In this document: positions 8,980 to 17,905 of the stretch, piece by piece
Layout of the letters: the number at the start of each line of letters is the position of its first letter
Numbering within the stretch: position 1 is the first letter of the stretch
Origin: a bacterium
GTDB lineage: Bacteria > CLD3 > SB21
NCBI GenBank assembly: GCA_013360215.1
Contig: JABWCP010000007.1
Span: 1 to 64,000 of the forward strand
Length of the DNA stretch: 64,000 bases
Direction: 5' to 3'
Position numbers and translations under genes: made by a program
The notes under the pieces: generated by a model
Told to the model about the DNA's origin: nothing
The model's database searches: none
Seen by the model: only the letters and a program-made list of their open reading frames with translations

Positions 8980-9330
8980 ATGACGTTTAAAGAAGAAAAA
9001 AAAGGTGATGTAACTGTCGTGTACGTGCACGGCAAACTCATGGGCGGTATGGAAACCAGCGCCGTGCATGACCGGGTACATGTATTGGCCGAAAGCGGCG
9101 TAAAAAAGTTGGTTCTCGATCTGAGTCAGGTAAAGTGGATGAACAGCTCCGGGCTTGGTGTACTGATGTCCAGCATGACTACGATGAAACTGCACGGTGG
9201 CGACTTGCGTTTGTCGGCGGTTATCGAAAAAGTGGAGAGTCTTTTGATGATCACGCAACTTCTCAAGATTTTTAAAACCTACAAAACCGTTGAAGAAGCC
9301 GTACAAAGTTTTTCTTCGCAGGAAGTATGA
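8980..9330 (+). CDS. STAS-domain anti-sigma factor antagonist
   Basis: 116 residues, a single STAS domain. Such proteins (SpoIIAA/RsbV type) are switched by serine phosphorylation by an RsbW-like kinase and release a sigma factor or another partner when dephosphorylated. The phosphorylation loop is visible as WMNSSGLGVLM, with VTVVYVHGKLMGG at the N-terminal strand. AGGGA precedes the ATG. Its stop overlaps the next start by ATGA. An RsbW-like kinase is encoded at 14736-15191 in the same direction and could be its partner. Confidence 0.9.
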   Translation: MTFKEEKKGDVTVVYVHGKLMGGMETSAVHDRVHVLAESGVKKLVLDLSQVKWMNSSGLGVLMSSMTTMKLHGGDLRLSAVIEKVESLLMITQLLKIFKTYKTVEEAVQSFSSQEV

Positions 9331-10268
9331 AAATCGGATTTGCCTACGCGCCTGTTTTTTTAGAACACCGAATGCATGCGGGGCATCATCCGGAATGCCC
9401 CGAGCGCCTCGTAGCCATTACTCAGGCTTTCGCTGAGGCCAAATTAAGTGACATACTTGAAAACTTACACGTAAAACCTGTCGATGAATCATTATTGGCG
9501 GAAGTGCATAGTGAAGCCCATGTTGATCGAATAAAAGAAGAAGCGTCCCGCGCACCGGCGATGATCGATGGCGACACCTACGTCGCGCATGCGTCGTATG
9601 AGGCGGCGCGTATGGCCGCAGGTGCCGTTGTGGCGGCCGTAGATGCCGTTTGCTCCGGTCAACTCACCCGTGCATTTTGTGCTGTGCGCCCGCCGGGCCA
9701 TCATGCCGAAAAAGAAAAAGCGATGGGTTTTTGTTTGTTTAATAATGTAGCTGTCGGAGCGACGTATGCGCGCCGTGCCTACGGATTACAACGCATCGCG
9801 ATCGTAGATTGGGATGTGCACCATGGTAACGGTACGCAAGCCATTTTTTATGAAGACCCGTCGGTACTTTTTATAAGTACTCACGAATCGCCCTTGTATC
9901 CCGGCACAGGTCAGCGTACCGAAATCGGCAGCGGAGCCGGTCAGGGTTACACGCTTAATATACCTATGCATGCCGGTGACGGTGATATGGAGATGGAGAC
10001 CGTGTTTGATAAACAAATCATACCGGCATTGGATCAATTCAAACCGGAGCTTTTATTCATCTCTGCCGGATTTGATGCACATGACCGGGATCCCTTGGCG
10101 AATATGACGGTGACTTCGGAGGGATTTGGAAAATTAACCCGTTTAGTCGTACAGGCGGCAGAAAAACATTGTCAAGGGCGCGTGATCTCTGTATTGGAAG
10201 GTGGTTATCATCTTGAAGCATTGGGCGCATCGGTCGTCTCTCATATACGGCAGCTGACCCATGAATAA
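9327..10268 (+). CDS. Histone deacetylase-like (class II/AcuC-type) amidohydrolase
   Basis: 313 residues, the usual length for bacterial HDAC-like proteins. These Zn enzymes remove acetyl groups from lysines, polyamines or other acyl-amines. Signatures include HHPECPERL near the start, RPPGHHAE with the tandem catalytic histidines, GFCLFNNVAVGA, and the metal-binding DWDVHHGNGTQ, followed by STHESPLYPGTG and the late ISAGFDAHDRDPL metal aspartate. All key residues appear intact. It overlaps the STAS gene by four bases and the next gene by eight. The substrate is not predictable from sequence. Confidence 0.92.
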   Translation: MKIGFAYAPVFLEHRMHAGHHPECPERLVAITQAFAEAKLSDILENLHVKPVDESLLAEVHSEAHVDRIKEEASRAPAMIDGDTYVAHASYEAARMAAGAVVAAVDAVCSGQLTRAFCAVRPPGHHAEKEKAMGFCLFNNVAVGATYARRAYGLQRIAIVDWDVHHGNGTQAIFYEDPSVLFISTHESPLYPGTGQRTEIGSGAGQGYTLNIPMHAGDGDMEMETVFDKQIIPALDQFKPELLFISAGFDAHDRDPLANMTVTSEGFGKLTRLVVQAAEKHCQGRVISVLEGGYHLEALGASVVSHIRQLTHE

Positions 10269-10929
10269 GCGCGTATCGCCGCCGTGGGCATTGCTTTTGG
10301 ATGTCACTTTGTGCATATTTTTATTGTTCTTTGGCGCAACGGTATACGGTCAAACTTTAGATTCCAATGTGTCGGCTACGACCGTTTTGCCGCAGGTAAG
10401 TCGCGATTCGTTGCGGACGTTTCTTTTGGGAAAGTCGCATGGAAACGAAAAAAAATCAGTGCCGCGGATGACTTTTACGGGGGATACGTTATTCCGTTCG
10501 CCGTGGGGCGCCGTGGGGCGCAGTTTTTTGGTCAACGGCTGGGGACAGTGGTACAATGAACGGCCGATGAAAGGATTGGTTTTTCTTGGCGCCGATGCGG
10601 CGATGATCTATTTTTACCGTGTTAAAAACCGGAAAGTAGATAAAATACAAGCCCAACGAAAACGGATAGACCGTCAATTGGTAAACGATCCTTTTCTCAC
10701 GGCGGAACAGAAGTCCATTTTGCGATCAAGATTTAGCAATCTGACAAGCGATTTGGATGGTGCATTGACGGATCGCAATTTATACGGATGGTTATTTGCC
10801 ATTTCGCATTTGATGGGAATGATTGATGCGTATGTGGATGCGCACTTGTTTAATTTTGATGAAAAAATGGAACTTGCTTACGGGACGGATGGCCGGTATT
10901 TTAACGTGGCTATGCGTATAACATTTTAA
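10261..10929 (+). CDS. DUF5683-family membrane protein
   Basis: 222 residues. The N-terminus is a signal or membrane segment (LLLDVTLCIFLLFFGATVYG). The DUF5683 pattern follows: SPWGAVGRSFLVNGWGQWYN with the ERPMKGLVFLGAD extension, a charged middle stretch, and RNLYGWLFAISHLMGMIDAYVDAHL. The family is common in the Bacteroidota/Chlorobi group and of unknown function. The start overlaps the HDAC-like gene's end by eight bases. A tandem 10-bp repeat (10500-10520) encodes part of the WGAVG region. Confidence 0.8.
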   Translation: MNKRVSPPWALLLDVTLCIFLLFFGATVYGQTLDSNVSATTVLPQVSRDSLRTFLLGKSHGNEKKSVPRMTFTGDTLFRSPWGAVGRSFLVNGWGQWYNERPMKGLVFLGADAAMIYFYRVKNRKVDKIQAQRKRIDRQLVNDPFLTAEQKSILRSRFSNLTSDLDGALTDRNLYGWLFAISHLMGMIDAYVDAHLFNFDEKMELAYGTDGRYFNVAMRITF

Positions 10930-10938
10930 CGGGACATT

Positions 10939-11871
10939 GTGAAGGCCCAAAAGAAAAAAATAATGCCTGCCGCTTCCGACGCCAAAAAACGCCGGGAGCC
11001 CAAGAATGCCGAACGTATTCAGAAGATTTTGATGAATTCGGATAAAATGGCTTCACTGGGTCAACTGATAGCTGGCGTAGCGCACGAACTCAACAATCCG
11101 ATCAGCTTTATTGAGAGCAATGTTATTTTTTTAGAAAAATACTGCAACGACCTTCGCACGGTAATCACTATGCTAGAATCGTCGCAAACTATGGATGCTG
11201 ATGTGCGGGCTAAAGTCGAGGCATACAAAAAAGAAATGGAATGGGATTTTGCCATGGGCGACATGGAAAATATCCTCAAAAGTTTCAATGAAGGCGCTAC
11301 CCGCATTCGGTCCATTCTTGCCAGCTTAAGCGCATTCTCCCGGGGCAATCGCATTGCACGGGAAGAAATGAATATACACGAAGCGATCGATAACACGATC
11401 AATCTTTTGCGATACAAATCCCGTCATGTCGTAGAATTTGAAACCAAATATAAAGCCAATCCTTACATCATCGCCAATCGCGGTGAGATCAATCAAGTGC
11501 TGATGAATCTCATCATTAATGCGATACACGCCGTCCAACATAAATTCGAAAACGGCGGTAAAGGCGCGATTTACATTCATACTCATTCGGGCGAAAACTT
11601 TGTTTACATAGATATCAAAGATAACGGCGAAGGCATCCCGGATATTTATAAAAACGAAATTTTTAAAGCATTCTTTACGACGAAAAAAGAAGGCGAAGGC
11701 ACCGGTTTGGGTTTGCCGATTTCCAAAGAGATCGTCGAAAAACACGGTGGCGCGATCGAATTTGAAAGCCGTGCCGGTATCGGCACTTGTTTTACAGTAA
11801 AACTTCCTTTTGGTACGGATGAAGAAATCGACGTGCCCAAAGATACGCATAACCAAGGGAAAAAATCGTGA
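10939..11871 (+). CDS. Soluble sensor-type histidine kinase
   Basis: 310 residues with no membrane segment and no evident sensor domain. The HisKA-like box is SLGQLIAGVAHELNNP with H49 as phosphoacceptor. The N box is NQVLMNLIINAIHAV, G1 is DIKDNGEGIP, and the F/G2 region is FFTTKKEGEGTGLGL. It starts with GTG and overlaps the next gene, a receiver-kinase hybrid, by four bases (GTGA), so the two likely form one phosphorelay. The catalytic core closely resembles that of the 7TMR-DISM kinase at 29936. Confidence 0.9.
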   Translation: MKAQKKKIMPAASDAKKRREPKNAERIQKILMNSDKMASLGQLIAGVAHELNNPISFIESNVIFLEKYCNDLRTVITMLESSQTMDADVRAKVEAYKKEMEWDFAMGDMENILKSFNEGATRIRSILASLSAFSRGNRIAREEMNIHEAIDNTINLLRYKSRHVVEFETKYKANPYIIANRGEINQVLMNLIINAIHAVQHKFENGGKGAIYIHTHSGENFVYIDIKDNGEGIPDIYKNEIFKAFFTTKKEGEGTGLGLPISKEIVEKHGGAIEFESRAGIGTCFTVKLPFGTDEEIDVPKDTHNQGKKS

Positions 11872-13088
11872 GTGTAGCGACGGTTGCATCTCCGTCTATG
11901 ACGGAACCCAACAAGATCATGCATGATATTTTGGTGGTAGATGATGAGGTGGATAATCTTGATCTGCTGAAACGTACGTTTCGCCGGGAGTACAATGTGT
12001 ACTCGGCCAACAGTGCCGCGGAGGCGTTGAAACTTTTGGATGAACGCGAATTTGCCGTGATCGTCAGCGATCAGCGTATGCCGGAAATGACGGGCGTTGA
12101 AATGTTTCAGAAAGCGCGCGAAAAATATCCGCAGACCATTCGGATTTTGCTTACCGGTTATACCGACATCAATGCGCTGGTAGATGCGATCAACATGGGT
12201 CACGTGTATCGCTATGTGACCAAACCGTGGAGTCGTGAAGAAATCGTCATGACCGTCAAGCGCGCGGTCGAGCATTACGAAACGACCAAACAAAATGCGC
12301 GGCTCTTGGATGAATTGAAAATCAAAAACGAAGAACTGGATCGTAATAACAAACAACTGAAACGCTTGGATGAACTTAAAACACGGTTCATGGTTATTTC
12401 ATCGCACGAATTGCGCACACCCGCCTCCATCATTTCCGGAAATCTGGAGTTGCTTATGTCCGGTGCAATGGGTGAAGTGCCCCCGGAACATCAGGAGATC
12501 GTTACCAATGCATATAAAGGCACGACGCGTCTGATTGATTTGATCGAAGATGTTTTGTCTGTTATGCGTTCGGATTCGCATAATCTCAAACTCAATCTTT
12601 CGGCATATTCACCGCGTGAGGTGCTGGAAGAAGTCATTTCCAGTTACAGGGCTTTTTTGCATGAACGCCGGCAAACGGTACAAAACGAGTTACCGGAATT
12701 GACCATTGAGGGTGATCGTGACAGGATGTTTCATGTATTTGCCAACGCGCTCAGCAACGCGATGAAGTATTCCCGCGACGGTGAAACCATCGGGGTATCG
12801 GGGAAACTCAACGGCGATCATATGCGCATTACATTTCGCGACGCGGGTATCGGTATTCCTCCGGAAGAACTGGAGCGTATTTTTGAAAAGTTTTACCAAC
12901 TCGGTGATGCGGATCAGCATCGGACGAGTAAACATAAATTTATGGGCGGCGGCAGCGGTCTGGGACTTACTATCGTACGCGGTATCGTGGAAGAACACCA
13001 CGGTCGTGTATGGGCGGAAAGCGAAGGCAAAGATAAAGGTGCTGCACTTCAAATCGAATTACCTTTGCAACAACCGGTAGCCGGATAA
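11868..13088 (+). CDS. Receiver domain-histidine kinase hybrid
   Basis: 406 residues. A receiver domain (about 18-135) has D25/D26 and phosphoacceptor D68 in VSDQRMPEMTG. A coiled-coil linker (LLDELKIKNEELDRNNKQL) follows. The HisKA domain has H180 in SSHELRTPAS, and the HATPase_c domain shows NALSNAMKYS, FRDAGIGIPPEEL and GSGLGLTIV. The receiver-first order suggests its kinase activity is controlled by phosphotransfer, perhaps from the kinase encoded just upstream with which it overlaps. No DNA-binding domain is present. Confidence 0.9.
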   Translation: MSVATVASPSMTEPNKIMHDILVVDDEVDNLDLLKRTFRREYNVYSANSAAEALKLLDEREFAVIVSDQRMPEMTGVEMFQKAREKYPQTIRILLTGYTDINALVDAINMGHVYRYVTKPWSREEIVMTVKRAVEHYETTKQNARLLDELKIKNEELDRNNKQLKRLDELKTRFMVISSHELRTPASIISGNLELLMSGAMGEVPPEHQEIVTNAYKGTTRLIDLIEDVLSVMRSDSHNLKLNLSAYSPREVLEEVISSYRAFLHERRQTVQNELPELTIEGDRDRMFHVFANALSNAMKYSRDGETIGVSGKLNGDHMRITFRDAGIGIPPEELERIFEKFYQLGDADQHRTSKHKFMGGGSGLGLTIVRGIVEEHHGRVWAESEGKDKGAALQIELPLQQPVAG

Positions 13089-13103
13089 ACGAAAGAGCTC
13101 AAC

Positions 13104-14078
13104 GTGCCGCAAAGTTTGTCTTATGTTCATAGTGTTCATCTTGCACTCACGCGCCGATGCGGGGCCCAATGCAATTATTGTACGTTCAAGCAATCGGATT
13201 CGCCGTTGATGACGTTTGACGAAATCGAACAGGTGATTCGCAAACAAAAACCAACCGGCATTTCAACGGTGGTGTTGGGCGCTGGTCAATCGCTAGAAAG
13301 CTTGGCGGACTTACCGGCGTTGTGGAATGATCAGGGGTACGCATCGTTTATACACTACGTGCAGGATGTGTGCCGCATCGTACTGGAACATCAACTTTTG
13401 CCTGTGGTGGATATTGGTCCGCTTACATATGCCCAACTGGAGATGTTGCGTCCGTTTGTTCCTACGATTCATTTAGCTTTGGAGAATATCAATACGGACT
13501 TTCGCGCGACGGTACAACAAAATAAAAGCGCCGATGACATTATGGAAACTTTTTCCGATGCGGGCATTCTCGGCATACCGGTTACGACCGGTTTACTTTT
13601 CGGCGCGGGCGAGAGTATTGATGACGGGTTGGCGACGCTCAATGCGTTGGACGAAATTCAGAAACGTTATCACAACCTGCAGTCCGTTACCCTGCAATAT
13701 GTCTATGATACGAAACGCGGGAATGCGACACGAACCGACATAGAATATCTGGATATGTTGGTAAAATACAGCCGAAAGGTCATGCCGGATGTTGCCGTGA
13801 TCGTGCCTATACATACTCAATTGCATTGGTTTGATGAAGGCCTTTTGCCGGATGATATCGGATTTGTGTTTGAAGGTTTTGACGGAATCAATTATGATGC
13901 GCCATTTCCTAAATTAACGGAACTGGAACGGCAGTTTGCCAAAAATCATATTACGCTTGTTCCCCGTTTGCCGGTGTTTCCGGATTTTATTGATCGCATT
14001 GATGCATCGGAAAGTTTACGCAGCGTCTTAGCCGACTGGCAATCCAAACGTATGTATGTAACCTATGCAAAGGCTTGA
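13104..14078 (+). CDS. CofG-like radical SAM enzyme
   Basis: 324 residues. The radical SAM cluster motif is CGAQCNYC (Cx3Cx2C) near residue 17. The rest follows the CofG (7,8-didemethyl-8-hydroxy-5-deazariboflavin synthase subunit 1) layout: a middle DIGPLTYAQLEML block like the NxGxLxxxEM stretch of CofG, and GIPVTTGLLFGAGES like the family's IPFTTGLLxGIGET. CofG needs CofH to make the F420 chromophore, and no cofH lies in this window. It may be a true CofG with cofH elsewhere or a relative with another substrate. It starts with GTG and is 6 bases before upp. Confidence 0.75.
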   Translation: MPQSLSYVHSVHLALTRRCGAQCNYCTFKQSDSPLMTFDEIEQVIRKQKPTGISTVVLGAGQSLESLADLPALWNDQGYASFIHYVQDVCRIVLEHQLLPVVDIGPLTYAQLEMLRPFVPTIHLALENINTDFRATVQQNKSADDIMETFSDAGILGIPVTTGLLFGAGESIDDGLATLNALDEIQKRYHNLQSVTLQYVYDTKRGNATRTDIEYLDMLVKYSRKVMPDVAVIVPIHTQLHWFDEGLLPDDIGFVFEGFDGINYDAPFPKLTELERQFAKNHITLVPRLPVFPDFIDRIDASESLRSVLADWQSKRMYVTYAKA

Positions 14079-14084
14079 TCTCAT

Positions 14085-14720
14085 ATGACATCATTTGCCA
14101 ATCTTCATGTCATACGCCATCCGCTGGTTCAGCAAAAACTGACTTACCTGCGAGATAAAAATACATCCCATCGTGAATTTCGCAAATTGCTCAGTGAAAT
14201 CACGGCATTTATGATTTTTGAAATCACACAAGATCTGAAAACCAAAGATATCCAGGTCGAAACGCCGCTTGAAACTACGACGGCGCAGGTATTGGCCGAT
14301 CACGTCGTGCTTGTGCCGGTATTGCGTGCAGGTTTGGGAATGCTGGATGGCGCGCTTGATCTTATTCCGAATGCTAAAGTCGGTCACATCGGCCTTTATC
14401 GCAATGAACAAACGCTGGAGCCAGTGGAATACTATGCCAAGTTTCCGCCGACTCTGCCGGAAGCTACGGCGATCATGCTCGATCCGATGCTGGCCACCGG
14501 AGGGAGCTCTTCGGCGGCGGTGGCTTTGCTCAAACGTAAAAGAGCACGGCATATCAAATGTTTGTCTCTTGTCGCAGCACCGGAAGGTGTAGAGCGCATG
14601 CTCAAAGATCATCCCGACGTGATGATTTATACAGCCGGGCTCGATCGTCAACTCAATGAACACGGCTATATCGTACCCGGTTTGGGCGATGCCGGTGATC
14701 GTCTTTACGGAACTAAATAG
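14085..14720 (+). CDS. upp: Uracil phosphoribosyltransferase
   Basis: 211 residues, the normal length. The enzyme salvages uracil with PRPP to UMP. Diagnostic parts are [22 protein letters not shown] split over the N-terminus, [13 protein letters not shown], the PRPP loop [12 protein letters not shown] and the uracil-binding C-terminus [16 protein letters not shown]. It follows the radical SAM gene by 6 bases and precedes an anti-sigma kinase gene by 15, so it is probably part of a mixed operon. Confidence 0.96.
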   Translation: MTSFANLHVIRHPLVQQKLTYLRDKNTSHREFRKLLSEITAFMIFEITQDLKTKDIQVETPLETTTAQVLADHVVLVPVLRAGLGMLDGALDLIPNAKVGHIGLYRNEQTLEPVEYYAKFPPTLPEATAIMLDPMLATGGSSSAAVALLKRKRARHIKCLSLVAAPEGVERMLKDHPDVMIYTAGLDRQLNEHGYIVPGLGDAGDRLYGTK

Positions 14721-14735
14721 GTTTAACGACGTATC

Positions 14736-15191
14736 TTGGATTTATCAGGAACATACATACCACCGGATCAGCAGCGATCACCTGATTTTCAGCTTACAAT
14801 ACCGAGTATGCTGGATAAGCTGAATGCGGTCGAAGAGATCACGGAGCGTGTGGCCGATGCGTTTCACCTTCGCGACGATGACCGTGATAATCTCGCCATA
14901 GCCGTGACCGAGCTAACGAACAATGCGATCATTCACGGCAATAAATTTGATCCTAAAAAGAATGTCATACTCAGTTTTTACAACGATGACGGCGTTCTTA
15001 AAGTGTATATTCGCGATTTTGGCAAGGGTTTTGATCCGGGTGCGGTGGATAATCCACTGGATCCTGAAAATTTATTGAAAGAAAGCGGAAGAGGAATCTT
15101 TATTTTGCGTTCTATTATGGACGACGTACAGTTTATGTTTGCCGGCGATGGTACAGTGGTCAAAATCGTAAAACGCTTTCTACCGAAATAA
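14736..15191 (+). CDS. RsbW-like anti-sigma regulatory kinase
   Basis: 151 residues, an HATPase_c_2 domain of the RsbW/SpoIIAB type. Such kinases bind a sigma factor or effector and phosphorylate a STAS antagonist. The N box is AVTELTNNAIIHGN, the G1 box VYIRDFGKGFDP and the G2 segment SGRGIFILRSIMD. The start is a TTG with weak ribosome site; no better in-frame start is close. The likely partner STAS protein is encoded at 8980. No dedicated sigma factor lies next to it. Confidence 0.88.
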   Translation: MDLSGTYIPPDQQRSPDFQLTIPSMLDKLNAVEEITERVADAFHLRDDDRDNLAIAVTELTNNAIIHGNKFDPKKNVILSFYNDDGVLKVYIRDFGKGFDPGAVDNPLDPENLLKESGRGIFILRSIMDDVQFMFAGDGTVVKIVKRFLPK

Positions 15192-15211
15192 TGAAAACGA
15201 AAGGGGTTCGT

Positions 15212-15844
15212 ATGAAACATATATTTTTGGGACTTTGTATTTTTACGCTGAGTTTTCCTCTTTTCGCGCAGGAGGAATTTGATGAAACCGCGTATGAATC
15301 CGGTGATGCTAAACTCGGGAACGGCTGGGGTATGAATGTTCAGGTATCCACGGTCGGCTTTGTTATCGGCGGCGTGTATAACTATAAAGTCGCACAACAT
15401 ACGTGGTTGTCCACTTCACTTGATCTTTTTTGGGTCAATGGTGAAAACGAACAACAGGTGTGGGATCCTATTACTGGACAAACCATCAGTATTAATAGTG
15501 AAACTATTCTGATGTTGCCGCTTGTTTTTCAGATGAAGCGCAGACTTTTCCCGGAGACAATGTCCAACAATCTGAGGCCGTTTATTGTCGGCGGCGGCGG
15601 TGTGGTGTATGGCTGGTTTATTGACAGTGATGTCAGCAAAAGTAAATTACCCCCACCGCAGGAGAATACCCAATATACATACACCTTGATCGGAGGTATT
15701 GGCGCAGACATTGGCAAACCGGGTTCGACAGGATACGGACTTGATGTCAAATACCAATGGCTTCGGTATTCGAATTACCTCGGCGCCCGCAAAAAATTTG
15801 ATAATATCCAGGTCGGGTTTCACGTTAACTTTCGCTCCAACTAA
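15212..15844 (+). CDS. Probable outer-membrane beta-barrel protein
   Basis: 210 residues with a clear signal peptide (MKHIFLGLCIFTLSFPLFAQ). The mature part alternates polar and hydrophobic residues with many aromatics and ends in a VGFHVNFRSN-type terminal strand, as in small OmpA/OMP_b-brl porin-like barrels. The ATG at 15212 has AAGGGG at ideal spacing; an in-frame ATG at 15191 overlapping the previous stop is the alternative. Function is unknown; it may be carried along with mnmA six bases downstream. Confidence 0.75.
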   Translation: MKHIFLGLCIFTLSFPLFAQEEFDETAYESGDAKLGNGWGMNVQVSTVGFVIGGVYNYKVAQHTWLSTSLDLFWVNGENEQQVWDPITGQTISINSETILMLPLVFQMKRRLFPETMSNNLRPFIVGGGGVVYGWFIDSDVSKSKLPPPQENTQYTYTLIGGIGADIGKPGSTGYGLDVKYQWLRYSNYLGARKKFDNIQVGFHVNFRSN

Positions 15845-15849
15845 ACAGT

Positions 15850-16992
15850 ATGGAAATACAGATCAAACAAAAAAAACGCGTCGTCGTCGCGATGAGCGGC
15901 GGTGTGGATAGTACGGCTTCTGCCGCCTTGCTCAAGGAGCAGGGATACGAAGTCATCGGCGTAACGATGAAGTTGTGGAATTACGATGAGGTAGGCGGCG
16001 GCGAGATCAATCGGGAAAGCGGGTGTTGCTCCATTGACACCATGCACGATGCGCGTGTGGTATGCGAACAGTTAGGCGTACCGCATTATGTGTGGGATTT
16101 GAGCGACGAATTTGGTCGCGCCGTGATTGATAACTTTGTCAATGAATACCTTGAAGGTCGTACGCCCAATCCCTGTGTGATGTGCAATAAACATATCAAA
16201 TGGGGAACGTTTCTCACCAAAGCTTTACATCTCGGCGCCGATTTTGTAGCAACCGGGCATTACGCGCGATCAGTTTACGATCCCGTCAGCGGCAAATATA
16301 CTTTGCGTAAAAGTTACAACCGCAAAAAAGATCAATCCTATGCTTTATGGGGTATTCGTCAAAAGGCGCTGGCGATGACACTTTTTCCCGTCGGTGAAAT
16401 GTCGGACAAAGAAGAGGTTCGCGAAGTCGCATCACGCCTACATTTGCGAACGGCGAAGAAAAAAGAAAGTCAGGAAATTTGTTTTATCACGGATAATAAT
16501 TACAACCGTTTTCTCAAAGAGAAAATAAGCGGCCTTTCTGAGAAACTCGCACACGGAATGATCAAAACCCATGACGGGCAAGTCGTCGGTGAACACGACG
16601 GATATGCTTTTTATACGATCGGTCAGCGTCGTGGTGTGGGTGTCGCGATGAATGAACCTGTGTATGTCACGGAGATCAGCGCCAAAGATAACACCATTTA
16701 CGTCGGTCGTAAGGATGATCTTTTGGCAACGGGGCTTACTGCGACACAAGTCAATCTTTGTCGGCATGAAGCGATCACGGAAGCCATGCCTATTACGGCC
16801 AAAATCCGATATAACGACGTCGGCCACGAAGGCGTTCTCACACTCAACGAAATCGGCGAAACCCAGGTGATTTTTAATCAACCCCAACGCGCCATTACAC
16901 CGGGCCAATCGGTCGTATTTTATGACGGTGATGAAGTGATCGGCGGCGGGATCATAGATCGTGTACTCAAAGAAACACTGCAACCGGTTTAA
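15850..16992 (+). CDS. mnmA: tRNA-specific 2-thiouridylase MnmA
   Basis: 380 residues. MnmA thiolates U34 of tRNA Lys, Glu and Gln using ATP and a persulfide. The PP-loop SGGVDS is near residue 16, followed by GVTMKLWNYDE. The first catalytic cysteine is in NPCVMCN and the second in KESQEICFI, and the FYTIGQRRGVGV block is family-typical. All key residues are present. panB follows after 6 bases. Confidence 0.97.
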   Translation: MEIQIKQKKRVVVAMSGGVDSTASAALLKEQGYEVIGVTMKLWNYDEVGGGEINRESGCCSIDTMHDARVVCEQLGVPHYVWDLSDEFGRAVIDNFVNEYLEGRTPNPCVMCNKHIKWGTFLTKALHLGADFVATGHYARSVYDPVSGKYTLRKSYNRKKDQSYALWGIRQKALAMTLFPVGEMSDKEEVREVASRLHLRTAKKKESQEICFITDNNYNRFLKEKISGLSEKLAHGMIKTHDGQVVGEHDGYAFYTIGQRRGVGVAMNEPVYVTEISAKDNTIYVGRKDDLLATGLTATQVNLCRHEAITEAMPITAKIRYNDVGHEGVLTLNEIGETQVIFNQPQRAITPGQSVVFYDGDEVIGGGIIDRVLKETLQPV

Positions 16993-16998
16993 GATAGC

Positions 16999-17817
16999 AT
17001 GTCCACCCATCATACCATAACCAAAGTCACGACAGAACAGCTGCGCCGCATGAAACAAAGCGGCGAAAAAATCAGTGCATTGACGGCTTACGACGCGATC
17101 ATGGCTTCGCTTTTGGATGAATCGGGAATTGATATGATCTTAGTCGGCGACTCCGCCAGTACGGTATTTGCCGGCAATGATACGACATTGCCTATGACGG
17201 TGGAGCAGATGCTATACCATGTGCGTGTCGTTACCAAGTCGGTCAAACGCGCATTGGTCGTAGCCGATATGCCGTTTATGAGTTACCATGTGAGCGTCGA
17301 AGAAGCTATTCGTAATGCGGGTCGTTTTATGCAGGAAGGCCACGCGGAGGCCATCAAACTGGAAGGTGGGATCGAATTTTTACCAACGATACAACGATTG
17401 GTCGAAATCGGCATACCCGTGATGGGTCACCTCGGGCTTACGCCGCAGTCTATTCATAAATTTGGCACGTATCGTACGCGCGGCAAACAACCGGATGAAG
17501 CTAAAAAAATCATCAGTGACGCCAAAGCGCTGGAAAAAGCCGGCGTGTTTGCGCTTGTTCTCGAAAAAGTTCCAGTTACTTTAGCCAAAAAAATATCGGC
17601 ATCTATTACTATACCGACCATAGGTATCGGCGCCGGGCCGCATTGTGACGGACAGATATTGGTCACGCATGATATGCTTGGGCTGTATGAAAAATTTCAT
17701 CCGCGGTTTGTGCGCCGCTATGCCGAGCTTGGTAAAGCTATGCGCAAAGCCTTTGCTTCCTATCATCAGGATGTAAAGAGTAACCGATTTCCCACTGACA
17801 AAGAAAGCTATTCGTAG
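16999..17817 (+). CDS. panB: 3-methyl-2-oxobutanoate hydroxymethyltransferase
   Basis: 272 residues. PanB makes ketopantoate from ketoisovalerate and methylene-tetrahydrofolate, the first step to pantothenate. Visible blocks are KISALTAYDAIMASLLDESG, DMILVGDSASTVFAG, the metal-binding ADMPFMSYHVS, IKLEGG, MGHLGLTPQSIHKFG and the C-terminal IPTIGIGAGPHCDGQ. Another pantothenate gene, panC, is at 53538-54389, so the pathway is split in this genome. Confidence 0.97.
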   Translation: MSTHHTITKVTTEQLRRMKQSGEKISALTAYDAIMASLLDESGIDMILVGDSASTVFAGNDTTLPMTVEQMLYHVRVVTKSVKRALVVADMPFMSYHVSVEEAIRNAGRFMQEGHAEAIKLEGGIEFLPTIQRLVEIGIPVMGHLGLTPQSIHKFGTYRTRGKQPDEAKKIISDAKALEKAGVFALVLEKVPVTLAKKISASITIPTIGIGAGPHCDGQILVTHDMLGLYEKFHPRFVRRYAELGKAMRKAFASYHQDVKSNRFPTDKESYS

Positions 17818-17844
17818 TAGTTTTTTTAAATCCGTTATTTTTTT

Positions 17845-17880
17845 CAAAAAAAAGAGTGAAAACGATTAATTTTCACTCTG
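17845..17880 (-). terminator. Intrinsic terminator for the DUF5686 gene
   Basis: A 10-bp stem (17853-17862 with 17870-17879, AGAGTGAAAA and its complement) is followed on the minus strand by a run of T. It sits between the convergent panB and DUF5686 genes. Confidence 0.75.
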
Positions 17881-17905
17881 CTAATTTTTGTTATGTATTG
17901 ATTGT

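Noticed and set aside
10500-10520. Tandem 10-bp GC-rich repeat as a possible slippage or phase-variation site
   Set aside because: Only two copies, and the encoded WGAVGRSF sequence matches the normal DUF5683 pattern, so no frameshift is implied.
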